Below are positions 52,454-62,405 of a stretch of 64,000 bases of DNA, in pieces. The notes beneath the pieces were generated by a model, which was not told the DNA's origin, made no database searches, and saw only the letters and a list, made by a program, of their open reading frames with translations. How positions within the stretch are numbered: the first letter of the stretch is position 1; the number at the start of each line of letters is the position of its first letter. The DNA comes from Paraburkholderia aromaticivorans. Its GTDB lineage: Bacteria > Pseudomonadota > Gammaproteobacteria > Burkholderiales > Burkholderiaceae. The position numbers and the translations under genes were made by a program. Location: NCBI RefSeq assembly GCF_002278075.1, contig NZ_CP022990.1, positions 2,928,212 to 2,992,211 on the forward strand, read 5' to 3'.

Positions 52454-53692
52454 ATGAACCGCAGAAGAATGGTCTTGCGAGGCGTGGTTGCGGCACTGGC
52501 GTTGTATGGCGTCGTCGCGCAGGCGGAGCCTTTGAAGGCCAACGTGATTCACTGGTGGACCTCGGGCGGCGAGTCGGCCGCGATTCGCCAGTTTGCCGAT
52601 GCATACAACAAGGCTGGCGGCCAATGGGTCGACAACGCGGTGGCGGGCGCGGATCAGGCGCGCTCCACGGCGATCAACCGGATCGTCGGCGGCGATCCAC
52701 CCACTGCCGCGCAGTTCAATACGTCCAGGCAGTTTCACGACCTGATCGATCAGGGCCTGCTGAACAACGTCGACGACGTCGCCGCGAAGGAAAACTGGAA
52801 CGGCGTGTTTCCGCAGTCGATTCTCGACAGCATCAAGGTGAAAGGGCACTACTACGCCGCGCCCGTCGATATCCATATGCCGGCCTGGTTCTTCTACTCG
52901 AAGCCGGTGTTCCAGAAAGCGGGCATCGCCGCCGAGCCGAAGAGCTACGACGAGTTCATCGCCGATCTCGGCAAGCTCAAAGCCGCGGGCGTGATTCCGC
53001 TCGCGCTCGGCGGCCAGCCGTGGCAGGAGAAAATCACGTTCGACGCGGTGCTGGCGGACGTGGGCGGCGCCGATCTGTATCTGAAGGTGTACCGCGATCA
53101 CGACATGAACGCGGTGAAGTCGGACGCTTTCAGGAAAGTGCTCGCGTCGTTCAAGCGCCTGCATGATTTCGTCGATGCCGGTTCGCCCGGCCGCAACTGG
53201 AACGACGCCACCGCGCTGGTGATCTCGGGCAAAGCGGGCGTGCAGATCATGGGCGACTGGGCCAAGGGCGAATTCTCGGCGGCCAGTCAGAGCGCGGGCA
53301 AGGACTTCGGCTGCTTCCCGGGTTTCGGTCCGCATTCGCCGTATCTGGTCGCGGGGGACGTGTTCGTGTTCCCGAAAACGGACAACCCCACCACGATCAA
53401 GGCGCAAAATCTGCTTGCCACGGTGATGACCTCGCCGTCCGCGCAAGTCGCATTCAGCGCGAAGAAAGGCTCGATTCCGATTCGTCCCGACGTGGACGCC
53501 GGCAGTCTCGACATCTGCGCGAAGGAGGGCATCGCGATCATGAAGGACAAGTCGCGTCAGTTGCCGAATCCGGAAATGCTGCTCTCGCCCGACACGCAGG
53601 GCGCGTTGATCGACGTCATCACCAACTTCTGGAACAAGAACCAGTCGGTCGACGACGCGCAGAAGGCGTTTGCCGGCGCGTTGAAGAGCTAG
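52454..53692 (+). CDS. ABC sugar importer periplasmic binding protein
   Basis: 412 residues. Signal peptide MNRRRMVLRGVVAALALYGVVAQA at 1-24, with no lipobox cysteine. Family 1 solute-binding fold: VIHWWTSGGESAAIRQFADAYNKAGG, INRIVGGDPPTAAQF, YYAAPVDIHMPAWFFYSK and GVQIMGDWAKGEF, typical of the glucose/galactose and oligosaccharide CUT1 binding proteins. Delivers beta-glucosides or glucose to the two permeases. 9 bases before the first permease gene. Confidence 0.93.
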   Translation: MNRRRMVLRGVVAALALYGVVAQAEPLKANVIHWWTSGGESAAIRQFADAYNKAGGQWVDNAVAGADQARSTAINRIVGGDPPTAAQFNTSRQFHDLIDQGLLNNVDDVAAKENWNGVFPQSILDSIKVKGHYYAAPVDIHMPAWFFYSKPVFQKAGIAAEPKSYDEFIADLGKLKAAGVIPLALGGQPWQEKITFDAVLADVGGADLYLKVYRDHDMNAVKSDAFRKVLASFKRLHDFVDAGSPGRNWNDATALVISGKAGVQIMGDWAKGEFSAASQSAGKDFGCFPGFGPHSPYLVAGDVFVFPKTDNPTTIKAQNLLATVMTSPSAQVAFSAKKGSIPIRPDVDAGSLDICAKEGIAIMKDKSRQLPNPEMLLSPDTQGALIDVITNFWNKNQSVDDAQKAFAGALKS

Positions 53693-53701
53693 GCGCGCAG
53701 C

Positions 53702-54643
53702 ATGCACGCGCTCAAGCTGCCGGCCGCCGGACCGAAGACGGGCAAGGCGCGCCGCGCGCGGCCGCTCGCGAGGCGTTTTCCGTTCGCGGTGTGGGTGGCG
53801 CTGCTGCCGATGGTCCTCACCGTCGTGTTCGCGTACCTCGGCACGATGGTCTGGACCGCGCGCGTATCGCTCAGCAATTCGCGCACGTTTCCGTCCGGCG
53901 ACTTCGCGGGCTTCACGCAATACGCGCGGCTTTTCAATAACGACCGCTGGCTCCTGTCGCTGCAAAACATCGTGGTCTACGGCGCGTGCTTTATCGTGGC
54001 GTGCATGGTGATCGGTTTGCTGCTGGCGATTTTCATCGACCAGCGCGTGGTCGCGGAAGGCGCGTTGCGCACGGTGTTTCTCTACCCGTATGCAATGTCG
54101 TTCGTGGCGACGGGGCTCGTCTGGCAGTGGATCCTGAACCCGCAACTCGGCGCGCAGGCGGTGCTGCACAAGCTCGGTTTCGCGCATGCGCGCTTCGACT
54201 GGATCGTCGACCAGGACTGGGTGATCTACACGATCGTGATTGCGACGGTGTGGCAGGCGTCCGGTCTCGTGATGGCGCTATTGCTCGCGGGCCTGCGCGG
54301 TATCGACGACGAACTGTGGAAGGCCGCGCGCATCGACGGCATTCCGCGCTGGCGGGTCTATGTCAGCATCGTCGTGCCGATGCTCGGGCCGTCGATCTCC
54401 ACCGCGTTCGTGCTGCTGTTCGTGATGGTCGTGAAGCTCTACGACGCCGTGGTCGCGATGACGCAAGGCGGCCCCGGCACGGCGAGCGAAGTGCCGGCGA
54501 AGTTCATCATGGACTATCTGTTCGGCCGCGCCAATATCGGGCTCGCGTCGGCGGCGTCGATCGTGTTGCTGGCCACGGTGCTGGCGATTCTCACGCCGTT
54601 CTTCTACGCTCGAAGCCGCGCGGCCAGACGCGAGGAGGTGTGA
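53702..54643 (+). CDS. ABC sugar permease, MalF/UgpA type
   Basis: 313 residues with about six membrane helices after a basic N-terminus. The EAA loop is ALLLAGLRGIDDELWKAARIDGIPRWRVYVSIVVPML. CUT1 importer subunit. Stop overlaps the second permease start (TGATG). Confidence 0.93.
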   Translation: MHALKLPAAGPKTGKARRARPLARRFPFAVWVALLPMVLTVVFAYLGTMVWTARVSLSNSRTFPSGDFAGFTQYARLFNNDRWLLSLQNIVVYGACFIVACMVIGLLLAIFIDQRVVAEGALRTVFLYPYAMSFVATGLVWQWILNPQLGAQAVLHKLGFAHARFDWIVDQDWVIYTIVIATVWQASGLVMALLLAGLRGIDDELWKAARIDGIPRWRVYVSIVVPMLGPSISTAFVLLFVMVVKLYDAVVAMTQGGPGTASEVPAKFIMDYLFGRANIGLASAASIVLLATVLAILTPFFYARSRAARREEV

Positions 54644-55560
54644 TGAACACGTTCAGTTCGCCGCTAAAAGGCGGCACGCCGGGCCGCGCCCAGCCGCACC
54701 GCCGCCGCGGGGCGTTCGCTCCGGCGCGCGTGCGCGTCTACGCGTTTCTGCTGACCGCGGCGCTGTTCTTCCTGCTGCCGCTGTACGTGATGCTCGTCAC
54801 CTCGGTCAAGCCGATGAGCGAGATCCGCCTCGGCAATCTGCTGGCTTTGCCCGCGCATTTCACGCTCAGCGCGTGGAGCGCCGCGTGGCAGTCCGCGTGC
54901 ACCGGGCTCGATTGCAACGGCATCCAGGTCGGCTTCTGGAACTCGGTGCGCATTGTCGTGCCGAGCACGATTCTGTCGATCGCGATCGGCGCGGTGAACG
55001 GCTATGCGCTGTCGTTCTGGCGGCCGCGCGGCGCGGGCCTGCTGTTCGGCGTGCTGCTGATGGGCGCGTTCATCCCCGTGCAGGTAATGGTCTATCCGCT
55101 GGTGCGCGTGCTGGCGAGCGTGCATCTGTTCAGTTCGCTGCCGGGTATCGTGGTGATCCACACCATCTTCGGCATGCCGGTGATGACGCTGCTGTTCCGT
55201 AACTACTACGTGTCGATTCCGCAGGAGCTGTTCAAGGCCGCGCGTATCGACGGCGGCGGCTTCTGGCGTATCTTCGTGCAACTGATGCTGCCCATGTCCA
55301 CGCCGATCATCGTGGTGGCGGTCATCATGCAGGTCACGGGCATCTGGAACGACTTCATTCTCGGCCTGGTGTTCGCCGGCACCCGCAACCTGCCGATGAC
55401 GGTGCAACTGAACAACATCATCAATACGACGACCGGCGAGCGCCTCTATAACGTCAACATGGCGGCCACTATTCTGACCTCCATGGTGCCGCTCGCGGTG
55501 TACTTCGTGTCGGGCCGCTGGTTCGTGCGCGGCATTGCATCCGGCGCCGTCAAGGGATAG
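54643..55560 (+). CDS. ABC sugar permease, MalG/UgpE type
   Basis: 305 residues with about six helices. EAA loop FRNYYVSIPQELFKAARIDGGGFWRIFVQLMLPMSTPII. N-terminal basic tail of about 25 residues precedes the first helix (VYAFLLTAALFFLLPLYVMLV). Pairs with the upstream permease; translationally coupled. The ATPase gene starts 4 bases after the stop. Confidence 0.93.
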   Translation: MNTFSSPLKGGTPGRAQPHRRRGAFAPARVRVYAFLLTAALFFLLPLYVMLVTSVKPMSEIRLGNLLALPAHFTLSAWSAAWQSACTGLDCNGIQVGFWNSVRIVVPSTILSIAIGAVNGYALSFWRPRGAGLLFGVLLMGAFIPVQVMVYPLVRVLASVHLFSSLPGIVVIHTIFGMPVMTLLFRNYYVSIPQELFKAARIDGGGFWRIFVQLMLPMSTPIIVVAVIMQVTGIWNDFILGLVFAGTRNLPMTVQLNNIINTTTGERLYNVNMAATILTSMVPLAVYFVSGRWFVRGIASGAVKG

Positions 55561-55564
55561 GGCA

Positions 55565-56776
55565 ATGACAAACGTGGCTAATCGGGCAAACGCGATGGCA
55601 AATCCGGTGGCAAATCCGTTATCGACTCCGCTCGCCAGCGCGGCCGACATGCCGGACGCGGCGCGCAACCCCGAGCTCGCGGACGCGGCGGGATTCACGA
55701 ATCCGGCCAACGTCGCCGTGCGCAATCTGACCATCCGGCTGGGCGCGAACACGGTGATCCAGAACCTCGATCTCGACGTGCGGGCGGGCGAATTCGTCGT
55801 GCTGCTCGGACCTTCGGGCTGCGGCAAATCCACGTTGCTGCACAGCATTGCCGGATTGATCGACGTGACCGACGGCAGCATCGAGATTGCCGGCGAAGAC
55901 ATGACGTGGGCGGACCCGAAAGACCGGCGCATTGCGCTGGTGTTCCAGTCGTACGCGCTGTATCCGACCATGAGCGTGGAGCGCAACCTGTCGTTTGCCT
56001 TGCGCATCAACGGCACGCCGAAAGCGGAAATTGCGCGGCGCGTGGCGCGGGCGTCCGAGATGCTGCAACTCGGGCCGCTGCTCAAGCGCAAGCCGGCGCA
56101 GCTTTCAGGCGGCCAGCGCCAGCGGGTGGCGATCGGCCGCGCGATCGTGCGCGAAGCCGATGTTTTCCTGTTCGACGAACCGCTCTCGAATCTCGACGCG
56201 AAACTGCGCACCGAACTGCGCCGCGAACTCAAGCAACTGCATCTGCGTCTGGGCGCGACGATGATCTACGTCACCCACGATCAGGTCGAGGCGATGACGC
56301 TCGCCACTCGCATGGCCGTGATGCGCGGCGGCGTAATCCAGCAGTTCGGCGCGCCCGCGGAAGTCTACGCGCGGCCCGACAACCTGTTCGTCGCGACGTT
56401 TCTCGGTACGCCCGCGATGAACCTGCTCAAGGGCACGATCGAGGCGCGCGACGGTGCGCATCATTTCTGCACCGGACATGCGCGGCTCGAGGTCTCGAAG
56501 TATCCGTTCAGGTCCACGCCCGCAAACGGATCGCCGAGCGTGCTCGGTGTACGGGCCGAAGACGTGCGGGTGAGCGAGGGCGCGAGCGAACGCGCAAAAG
56601 TTTCGTTGGTGGAGCCGATGGGCAACCACCGCGTCATCTGGCTCGACTATCATGGAGTTCAGGTCGCGTCGATCGACCAGACGAAGACGCCGGTGGCGGT
56701 GGGGGATACCGTGGCGTTCTCGTTCGACAGTACCCATGTCTCTCTGTTCGACGCAGCGGACGGCGTGCGTTTGTAG
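55565..56776 (+). CDS. ABC sugar importer ATPase, MalK/UgpC type
   Basis: 403 residues, with an unusual N-terminal extension of about 50 residues (low-complexity Ala/Asn/Pro). Walker A GPSGCGKST near 90-98, Q-loop FQSYALYPTMSV, signature LSGGQRQRVAIGRA, Walker B DVFLFDEPLSNLD and the H-loop VTHDQVEAM are all intact. The C-terminal regulatory (TOBE) domain spans about 285-400. Serves both permeases; MalK-type ATPases can be shared with other importers. Confidence 0.94.
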   Translation: MTNVANRANAMANPVANPLSTPLASAADMPDAARNPELADAAGFTNPANVAVRNLTIRLGANTVIQNLDLDVRAGEFVVLLGPSGCGKSTLLHSIAGLIDVTDGSIEIAGEDMTWADPKDRRIALVFQSYALYPTMSVERNLSFALRINGTPKAEIARRVARASEMLQLGPLLKRKPAQLSGGQRQRVAIGRAIVREADVFLFDEPLSNLDAKLRTELRRELKQLHLRLGATMIYVTHDQVEAMTLATRMAVMRGGVIQQFGAPAEVYARPDNLFVATFLGTPAMNLLKGTIEARDGAHHFCTGHARLEVSKYPFRSTPANGSPSVLGVRAEDVRVSEGASERAKVSLVEPMGNHRVIWLDYHGVQVASIDQTKTPVAVGDTVAFSFDSTHVSLFDAADGVRL

Positions 56777-56826
56777 CACCGGCACGCGGCGTCGCTCGAA
56801 ATACAACATGCTTGACGGAGATCCGC

Positions 56827-57882
56827 GTGGCAACACTCAAAGATGTCGCGGCATTGGCCGGCGTGGGCATGTCGACTGCCTCGCGCGCCATTTCCGGCAA
56901 AGGACCGGTCTCAGCCGACGCCGCCGCCCGCGTGAAAGCGGCCATCGAGGCGCTGAACTTTCGTCCGTCCTCCATCGGCCGGGCCATGGCCACGCAGTCG
57001 CTCGGCATGGTCGGCATTTTCGTGCCGACGTTCTTCGGCTCCTATTACGGCACGATTCTCAAGCAGACCGACGCTGAACTGCGCGCGGTGCGCCGTCACG
57101 TGGTAGTGGCGACCGGCTGCGGAGAAGTGTCGCCGCGTGAGCAGGCCATCGAGGCGGTGCGCTTTCTGATCGGCCGGGATTGCGACGGCGTGGTGGTGAT
57201 CAGCCACGATCTGCACGACGAAGATCTGATCATGCTGCACCGCATGCATCCGAAAATGGTGTTCCTGAACCGCGCGTTCGATCAGTTGCCGGAGGCGTCG
57301 TTTTGCGCCGACCACCATCGTGGCGGCGAACTGGCGGCGCGCACGCTGCTCGATCATGGGCACCGCGACATCGCGGTGATTTCCGGGCCTTTCACAGCGT
57401 CGGACAACCAGACGCGTCTGGACGGCTTCTTTGCCGAACTGGCGCGCGAGGGCATTGCGCGCGAAGACGTCACGCTGATCGAATCGGACTTCTCGCCGGA
57501 AGGCGGCTACGCCGCCGCGCAAAAACTGCTCGACGCGAAGCGCCGCTTCACGGGTGTTTTCTGCGCCAACGATACGATGGCGGTCAGCGCGTTGGCGCGT
57601 TTTCATCAGGCTGGCATTGCCATTCCCGACGAGGTCTCGGTGATCGGCTACGACGACGATTATTCCGCTGCGTACGCCGCGCCCGGACTGACGTCGGTGC
57701 ATATTCCCACGGCCGAGCTGACGCAGAACGCGGTGCGCTGGCTGCTCAACCAGTGCTACCGGACCACGTGGGAAATCTTCCGCGAGTTTCCGGTGTGCGT
57801 GACGATGCGCGAGTCGGTGGGGCCGGCGCCGGGTGTGGCGGTGGCCGCTATCGAGGCGGCGCGGCTGAGCCCTACGCCGTAG
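56827..57882 (+). CDS. LacI-family regulator of the beta-glucoside operon
   Basis: 351 residues from a GTG (MATLKDVAALAGVGMSTASRAISGKGPVS) with GGAG upstream. HTH and hinge at 1-60, including RVKAAIEALNFRPSSIGRAMAT. The periplasmic-binding-like sugar domain follows (VGIFVPTFFGSYYG, CANDTMAVSALARFHQAGIAIPDEVSVIGYDDD). Last gene of the operon, so it likely represses from the palindrome at 50855-50870 until a sugar binds. Close to AscG/CelR-type regulators. Confidence 0.92.
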   Translation: MATLKDVAALAGVGMSTASRAISGKGPVSADAAARVKAAIEALNFRPSSIGRAMATQSLGMVGIFVPTFFGSYYGTILKQTDAELRAVRRHVVVATGCGEVSPREQAIEAVRFLIGRDCDGVVVISHDLHDEDLIMLHRMHPKMVFLNRAFDQLPEASFCADHHRGGELAARTLLDHGHRDIAVISGPFTASDNQTRLDGFFAELAREGIAREDVTLIESDFSPEGGYAAAQKLLDAKRRFTGVFCANDTMAVSALARFHQAGIAIPDEVSVIGYDDDYSAAYAAPGLTSVHIPTAELTQNAVRWLLNQCYRTTWEIFREFPVCVTMRESVGPAPGVAVAAIEAARLSPTP

Positions 57883-58006
57883 CGGGAGCGCGCGCGGCGG
57901 CAAACCGTTGCGCGCCGTTGCCGGCCCTTGCCATCGGCCGCTGTCCGGCGCTAACTGCCGTTGCTAATGGTGGTTGCTCACCGCCGCTGCGGCTCGCGGC
58001 CAACGC

Positions 58007-58864
58007 TCAGGTGCCGCTACGCAACGACTGCTCGTAGCGCAAGCGCGCTTCTTCGTCGAGCCTCGTATCTTCGAGTTCCTGCAGCACGGCTTCGAGATCG
58101 ATCGGCGTGGTGTCCGCTTCGACGCGGCCGGTCAACGCGGCATCGACATGCAACGCCCCCGCTTCGTAGAGCGCCCAGATTTCCTTGCCGTAACGGGTTT
58201 CGAGCAGCCCCGGCGCGAAGCGGCCGAAATAGGTGGCGAGGTTGTTGACGTCGCGCTCCAGCATGGCGGGCGCTTCGAGATTACCGGCGGCGTCCACCGC
58301 TTGTGGCAGGTCGATGATGACCGGACCGTCGGCGGCAAGCAGAATGTTGTACTCGGACAGGTCGCCGTGAATCATGCCGGCGCACAGCATGCGCACGACC
58401 TGGTTCAACAGCAGCGCATGCAATTCGAGCGCGCGTGCTTCGGTCATCTCGACGTCGTTCAGACGCGGTGCAACATTGCCGTCCGCGTCGGTCACCAACT
58501 CCATCAGCAACACGCCGTCGGTGCAGATGAACGGCTGCGGCACACGCACACCCGCGTTGGCCAGCTGAAACAAGGCGTCGACTTCGGCGTTCTGCCAGGC
58601 CTGTTCCTGGACTTCACGGCCGTACCGGCTGCCTTTTTCCATGGCGCGCTGCTGGCGGCTGTTCTTGACCTTGCGGCCTTCGCGATAGGACGCCGCCTGG
58701 CGGAAACTGCGCTGTTTGGCGTCCTTGTAGACCTTGGCGCAGCGCGTGGCGTCGCCGCTGCGCACCACGTAGACGGTGGCTTCCTTGCCGCTCATCAACT
58801 GCGAGATCACTTCGTCGATCAGGCCTTCTTCGACTAGCGGGAGCAGGCGTTTCGGTGTTTTCAT
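58007..58864 (-). CDS. RIO-type serine/threonine protein kinase
   Basis: 285 residues. Kinase motifs: P-loop-like SGKEATVYVVRSG (about 25-37), lysine in CAKVYKD, catalytic loop MIHGDLSEYNILL and metal-binding IIDLPQAVD, the RIO pattern. The start MKTPKRLLPLVEEGLIDEVISQLMSGKE is that of bacterial RIO1-like proteins. In archaea and eukaryotes RIO kinases act in ribosome maturation; the bacterial role is less certain. Single gene, convergent with the LacI gene. Confidence 0.9.
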   Translation of the reverse strand: MKTPKRLLPLVEEGLIDEVISQLMSGKEATVYVVRSGDATRCAKVYKDAKQRSFRQAASYREGRKVKNSRQQRAMEKGSRYGREVQEQAWQNAEVDALFQLANAGVRVPQPFICTDGVLLMELVTDADGNVAPRLNDVEMTEARALELHALLLNQVVRMLCAGMIHGDLSEYNILLAADGPVIIDLPQAVDAAGNLEAPAMLERDVNNLATYFGRFAPGLLETRYGKEIWALYEAGALHVDAALTGRVEADTTPIDLEAVLQELEDTRLDEEARLRYEQSLRSGT

Positions 58865-59347
58865 GCGACCGCCGAAGGGCGGTGGGCGGCGCGGCGGCGA
58901 TAAGCGGCCGCAGGCGTGGGCGGGTGGTGCGGGATTCGGGTCATGCCGGATTATACGGGGAGAGCGCGGGAAGCATGGGGCGCGGCCCCAGCCGGGCGCG
59001 CTGGCACGGGCGCGCCATACCCGGCCGCCCCGACTCTGCGACGAGCGCGTTGGGCGGCATCAGCGCGTAGAAGTGTCCGTCTAATTGAGAGGGCGTCCCC
59101 ACGCTGCTCGGACCGCTCTATGTCTGATGCCCGATATGCCCGCAAGCGTTTGCGCGTCGGAATGCCTCGTGGAACATGCGATTTTTCGCGAGATAGGCCG
59201 CATTTTTCGCCGAAATCTCTGCGGGCACGACCGTCCGTTCTCAAGAGATTGTTGTAGCTGCCGATACACTGATTTGCCGTTTTCCCTCATTCAAACCGCA
59301 AGACATTCGCGTAAACTCGCCAGTAACAATATGTTACGGGGTGCGAG
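58865..59347. other. 483-base gap; perfect inverted repeat at 59323-59337
   Basis: GTAAC-AATAT-GTTAC, ending 11 bases before the ATG at 59348. The rest is GC-rich with no credible gene. The dyad looks like a TetR/MarR-type operator but no such regulator gene is in sight. Confidence 0.5.
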
Positions 59348-59446
59348 ATGTTGGCCGTGTTCTTCATTGCCTGCCCGATTGGCATCGCCGCGTTGTTTCG
59401 TTTCGCGCGGCACGTGGATCCGGTGACGGGGCAATTCAAGCGTTGA
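59348..59446 (+). CDS. 32-residue hydrophobic small protein (candidate)
   Basis: MLAVFFIACPIGIAALFRFARHVDPVTGQFKR. One hydrophobic helix (3-17) then a basic, DPVTG-containing tail. It lies directly below the GTAAC/GTTAC dyad; ribosome site GGGGTGCGAG is weak. Too short for statistical support, but the hydrophobic-to-basic layout is that of small membrane proteins. Confidence 0.45.
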   Translation: MLAVFFIACPIGIAALFRFARHVDPVTGQFKR

Positions 59447-59593
59447 GTCCGCCAGTCGGGCGTATTGCGCAGCGCCGCCTGGCCGCGCGCGGCGGGGTGC
59501 TGTTTTCTTGAGCCGAATCCACTACAAGTCTTGCCTTTGAGTGCCGAGTCGCGGCACGATGCGCGATAACCTAAGATTAGGGCAGCATCGCGT

Positions 59594-61291
59594 ATGCGAG
59601 ATTTTCTGGCGAATGTCGCGGCGCGCGTGAGCGTGCTGAAGGGCGTCCTCCCCCTGAACCGTGCCGCGGCGGCGCGCGACGCGCTGGCCGGTGTGCAGCT
59701 TGCGTCGATGGATATTCCGCAAGTGCTGGGCTACGCGCGTATTGCCGGCATGCCGGCCGTGACGGGCCTGTACACGGTCTTTCTCCCACTGATCGCCTTT
59801 GCCTTCTTCGGCGCCTCGCGGCACCTCGTCGTGGCCGCCGACTCCGCCACCGCGACCATTTTCGCGAGCCGGCTCTCCACCATGGCGCCGCCGTCGAGCG
59901 CCGACTATGCGGCGCTTGCCGCGATGGTCGCGCTGCTGACCGCGTCGTTGCTGCTCGTCGCGCGGATTTTCAAACTGGGCTTTCTGGCCGACTTCCTGTC
60001 GCGCACCGTGCTGGTGGGTTTTCTCGCCGGAGTCGGTGTGCAGGTCGGCATCAGCATGCTGGGCGACATGTCCGGCGTGCCCGGCCGCGCCTCGCGCAGC
60101 GTCGATCAACTCATGCTGGTGGTGCGCGAGGCGGCGCACATTCATTTGCCGACGCTCGCCACGTCGCTGCTGGTGGTCGGCGCCATTCTGACGTTCAAAC
60201 GCCTGGCGCCACGCGTGCCGGTGCCGTTGATCGCGGTGGTGGCGGGTATTGCCGCGAGCGATCTATACGGATTCTCGGCCCACGGCATCGCCGTGCTCGG
60301 CCCGGTGGCGGGCGGCTTGCCGCCGTTGCGCATGCCGTCGGTGACCTGGCAGCAGGTGCTCGATCTGCTGCCCGTGGCGGCATCCTGCTTCGTGATGATC
60401 GTGGCGCAAAGCGCCGCCGCGAGCCGCGTGTTCGCCGAGCGTTATCACGAATCGGTCGACACCAACGCCGATCTGCTGGGCATCGCCGCGGCCAACGCGG
60501 CAGCGGCGTTTTCAGGCGCGTTCGTGGTGAACGGCAGTCCGACGCAAACCGCCATGGCCGATCTCGCCGGCACGCGCAGCCAGTTCGCGCAGCTCGTCTT
60601 CGCCGGGGTAGTGGTCGCGGTGCTGCTGTTTTTCAGCCGATTCCTGCAGTATCTGCCGCACTGCATTCTCGCCAGCATCGTGTTTACGATCGCCATCGGT
60701 CTGATCAATCTGAGGACCTTGTTTGCGATTCGCCGCGAAAGCCCCGGTGAATGCGCGCTGGCCGTGTTCACCGCTGCGGCGGTGGTGCTGATCGGCGTCG
60801 AGCACGGCATTCTGGTGGCGGTGGCGCTCTCGCTGCTGCGTCACGTGCGGCACAGTTACCGTCCACATACGATGATTCTGGTTCCCGGCGACCACGGTAT
60901 CTGGGTGCCGGAGCCGGCCGTTCCCGGCATGCAGACCGCGACGGGCCTGATCGTTTATCGCTTCGGCGCCGATCTGTTCTACGCGAACGACCACTTCTTC
61001 GTCGACGACGCCCGCCGCCTGATTCGGGAAGCGCCCAGCAAAGTGCGCTGCTTCATCATCGACGCGAGCGCGATCACCGACATCGACTATTCGGCGGCGC
61101 GCTCGGTCGGCGAGTTGTGCGCGACGTTAAAGCGCCAGGGCATCGAGGTGTTTTTCGCGCGCGTGAATCAGTATTTGCGCTCGGATATGGACCGGCACGG
61201 CATCACGCCGATCATCGACGCAAGTTGTATTTTCAACACCTTGCATGAGGCGTTACGAGCGGCGGGCGTGGTGAGCCCCGCTGACAGATAG
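59594..61291 (+). CDS. SulP family anion transporter with STAS domain
   Basis: 565 residues. About 11-14 helices (30-440) with AGVQLASMDIPQVLGYARIAGMPAVTGLYTVFLPLIAFAFFG, the SulP signature, and NGSPTQTAMADLAGTRSQ. A STAS domain covers about 455-560 with KVRCFIIDASAITDIDYSAARSVGEL. SulP members move sulfate, bicarbonate or dicarboxylates; the substrate cannot be told here. No linked carbonic anhydrase or sulfur gene, so it stands alone. Confidence 0.92.
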   Translation: MRDFLANVAARVSVLKGVLPLNRAAAARDALAGVQLASMDIPQVLGYARIAGMPAVTGLYTVFLPLIAFAFFGASRHLVVAADSATATIFASRLSTMAPPSSADYAALAAMVALLTASLLLVARIFKLGFLADFLSRTVLVGFLAGVGVQVGISMLGDMSGVPGRASRSVDQLMLVVREAAHIHLPTLATSLLVVGAILTFKRLAPRVPVPLIAVVAGIAASDLYGFSAHGIAVLGPVAGGLPPLRMPSVTWQQVLDLLPVAASCFVMIVAQSAAASRVFAERYHESVDTNADLLGIAAANAAAAFSGAFVVNGSPTQTAMADLAGTRSQFAQLVFAGVVVAVLLFFSRFLQYLPHCILASIVFTIAIGLINLRTLFAIRRESPGECALAVFTAAAVVLIGVEHGILVAVALSLLRHVRHSYRPHTMILVPGDHGIWVPEPAVPGMQTATGLIVYRFGADLFYANDHFFVDDARRLIREAPSKVRCFIIDASAITDIDYSAARSVGELCATLKRQGIEVFFARVNQYLRSDMDRHGITPIIDASCIFNTLHEALRAAGVVSPADR

Positions 61292-61337
61292 AAGAGTTCG
61301 CGTATCGCGCTGGGTCGCGCGGACCCGGCGAGGGCTT

Positions 61338-61697
61338 TCAGGGTTGCGGTGCTTCGTCAGCGAAGAAATAGCCGATAAAGAAGCAGGCGCCCGCGACGGC
61401 GATGCCTAGCACGGCCACTGTATAAGCGAGCGCCGTGCCGTGCCAGAGTCCGTCGAACCACTGATGAAATTGCGCCATCAGCACCGCCGCATTGCCGCCG
61501 ATGCGTTGCAATTCCATCTGGTAGCGTGGATCGGCCATGCTGTACAGGGAGACGGCGCTGTCCGGCGGCGGGGCTGTCGCATAGATGATCACTGCCGCGA
61601 TCATGCCGGCGACGAGCGCCGCCATACCCGCCCGATAGAACCGCTTCTGCCGCGGCGAGCGCTGCGTGGCCGGGTTCACTTCCTTGCCGCCGTTCAT
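61338..61697 (-). CDS. Small two-helix membrane protein
   Basis: 119 residues with two membrane segments (about 25-42, GMAALVAGMIAAVIIYA, and 89-110, ALAYTVAVLGIAVAGACFFIGYFFA). The intervening part is soluble. Family not recognised. It convergently faces the SulP gene, 46 bases away. The clear hydrophobic pattern and start MNGGKEVNPATQRSPRQKRFYRAG support it as real. Confidence 0.75.
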   Translation of the reverse strand: MNGGKEVNPATQRSPRQKRFYRAGMAALVAGMIAAVIIYATAPPPDSAVSLYSMADPRYQMELQRIGGNAAVLMAQFHQWFDGLWHGTALAYTVAVLGIAVAGACFFIGYFFADEAPQP

Positions 61698-61766
61698 CGG
61701 GTTCGCTTATCCGCTTCGATCGTCACGACGACAGTATCGCAGAGCGGCGGCCAACTCGACGCGCAC

Positions 61767-62405
61767 TCAGCTTTTCGAAGTCAGCATCTTGATGCCGGCA
61801 ATCCCGAACATGATCGCGAGGGAGCTGTCGAGCCAGCGCCGGATCGCCACATAGATGCGCCGCGCGGAAGCGGTCGAAAACAGCACCGCATAGCTGCTGA
61901 ACACCGACACGCCGATGCACATGCAGCCGAGCACCACCGGCGTGGTGTGCGACGCGCCGCCCGCCGGCGACATGGCCAGCGAAACGATCGACAACCAGAC
62001 GAGAATCGCTTTCGGATTGGTGAGGTGGAGCAGCAGCCCGCGCAGATACAGCCGTTTGAGCGGTGCGTCCGCGCGTGCCGTGGCGGAGGGCAGGGCTTCG
62101 GCACGCAGCGCGGAGCGAGCGGATTTGAAACCGAGCCACAGCAGATAGAGTCCGCCCGCGACCTTGATCGCGACCAGGCATTCCGAGTAAGTGGCGAGCA
62201 CCGCGGACAAACCCAGCGACGCCAGCAGCGCCCAGAAGAACGACCCCGACACCACGCCGAGCGCGAAGGTCAAGGCGGATCGGCGGCCCGCGCTCATGGC
62301 GAGCGACATGATGGCGAGATTGCTCGGCCCAGGACTTGCCGTACCGACGAAGTACGCGCTGTACGCAATCAGGACATCGGCGGTGAGGAAGGTGCTGGCG
62401 ATCAT
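61767..62405 (-). CDS. LysE/RhtB family amino acid exporter
   Basis: 212 residues from MIASTFLTADVLIAYSAYFVGTASPGPSNLAIMSLAMSAGRRSAL; a frame to 62447 adds a doubtful 14 residues. Six helices. The SPGPSN motif and GLYLLWLGFKSARSAL are the family signature. Exports a basic or neutral amino acid (homoserine/threonine type); substrate not predicted. Confidence 0.9.
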   Translation of the reverse strand: MIASTFLTADVLIAYSAYFVGTASPGPSNLAIMSLAMSAGRRSALTFALGVVSGSFFWALLASLGLSAVLATYSECLVAIKVAGGLYLLWLGFKSARSALRAEALPSATARADAPLKRLYLRGLLLHLTNPKAILVWLSIVSLAMSPAGGASHTTPVVLGCMCIGVSVFSSYAVLFSTASARRIYVAIRRWLDSSLAIMFGIAGIKMLTSKS

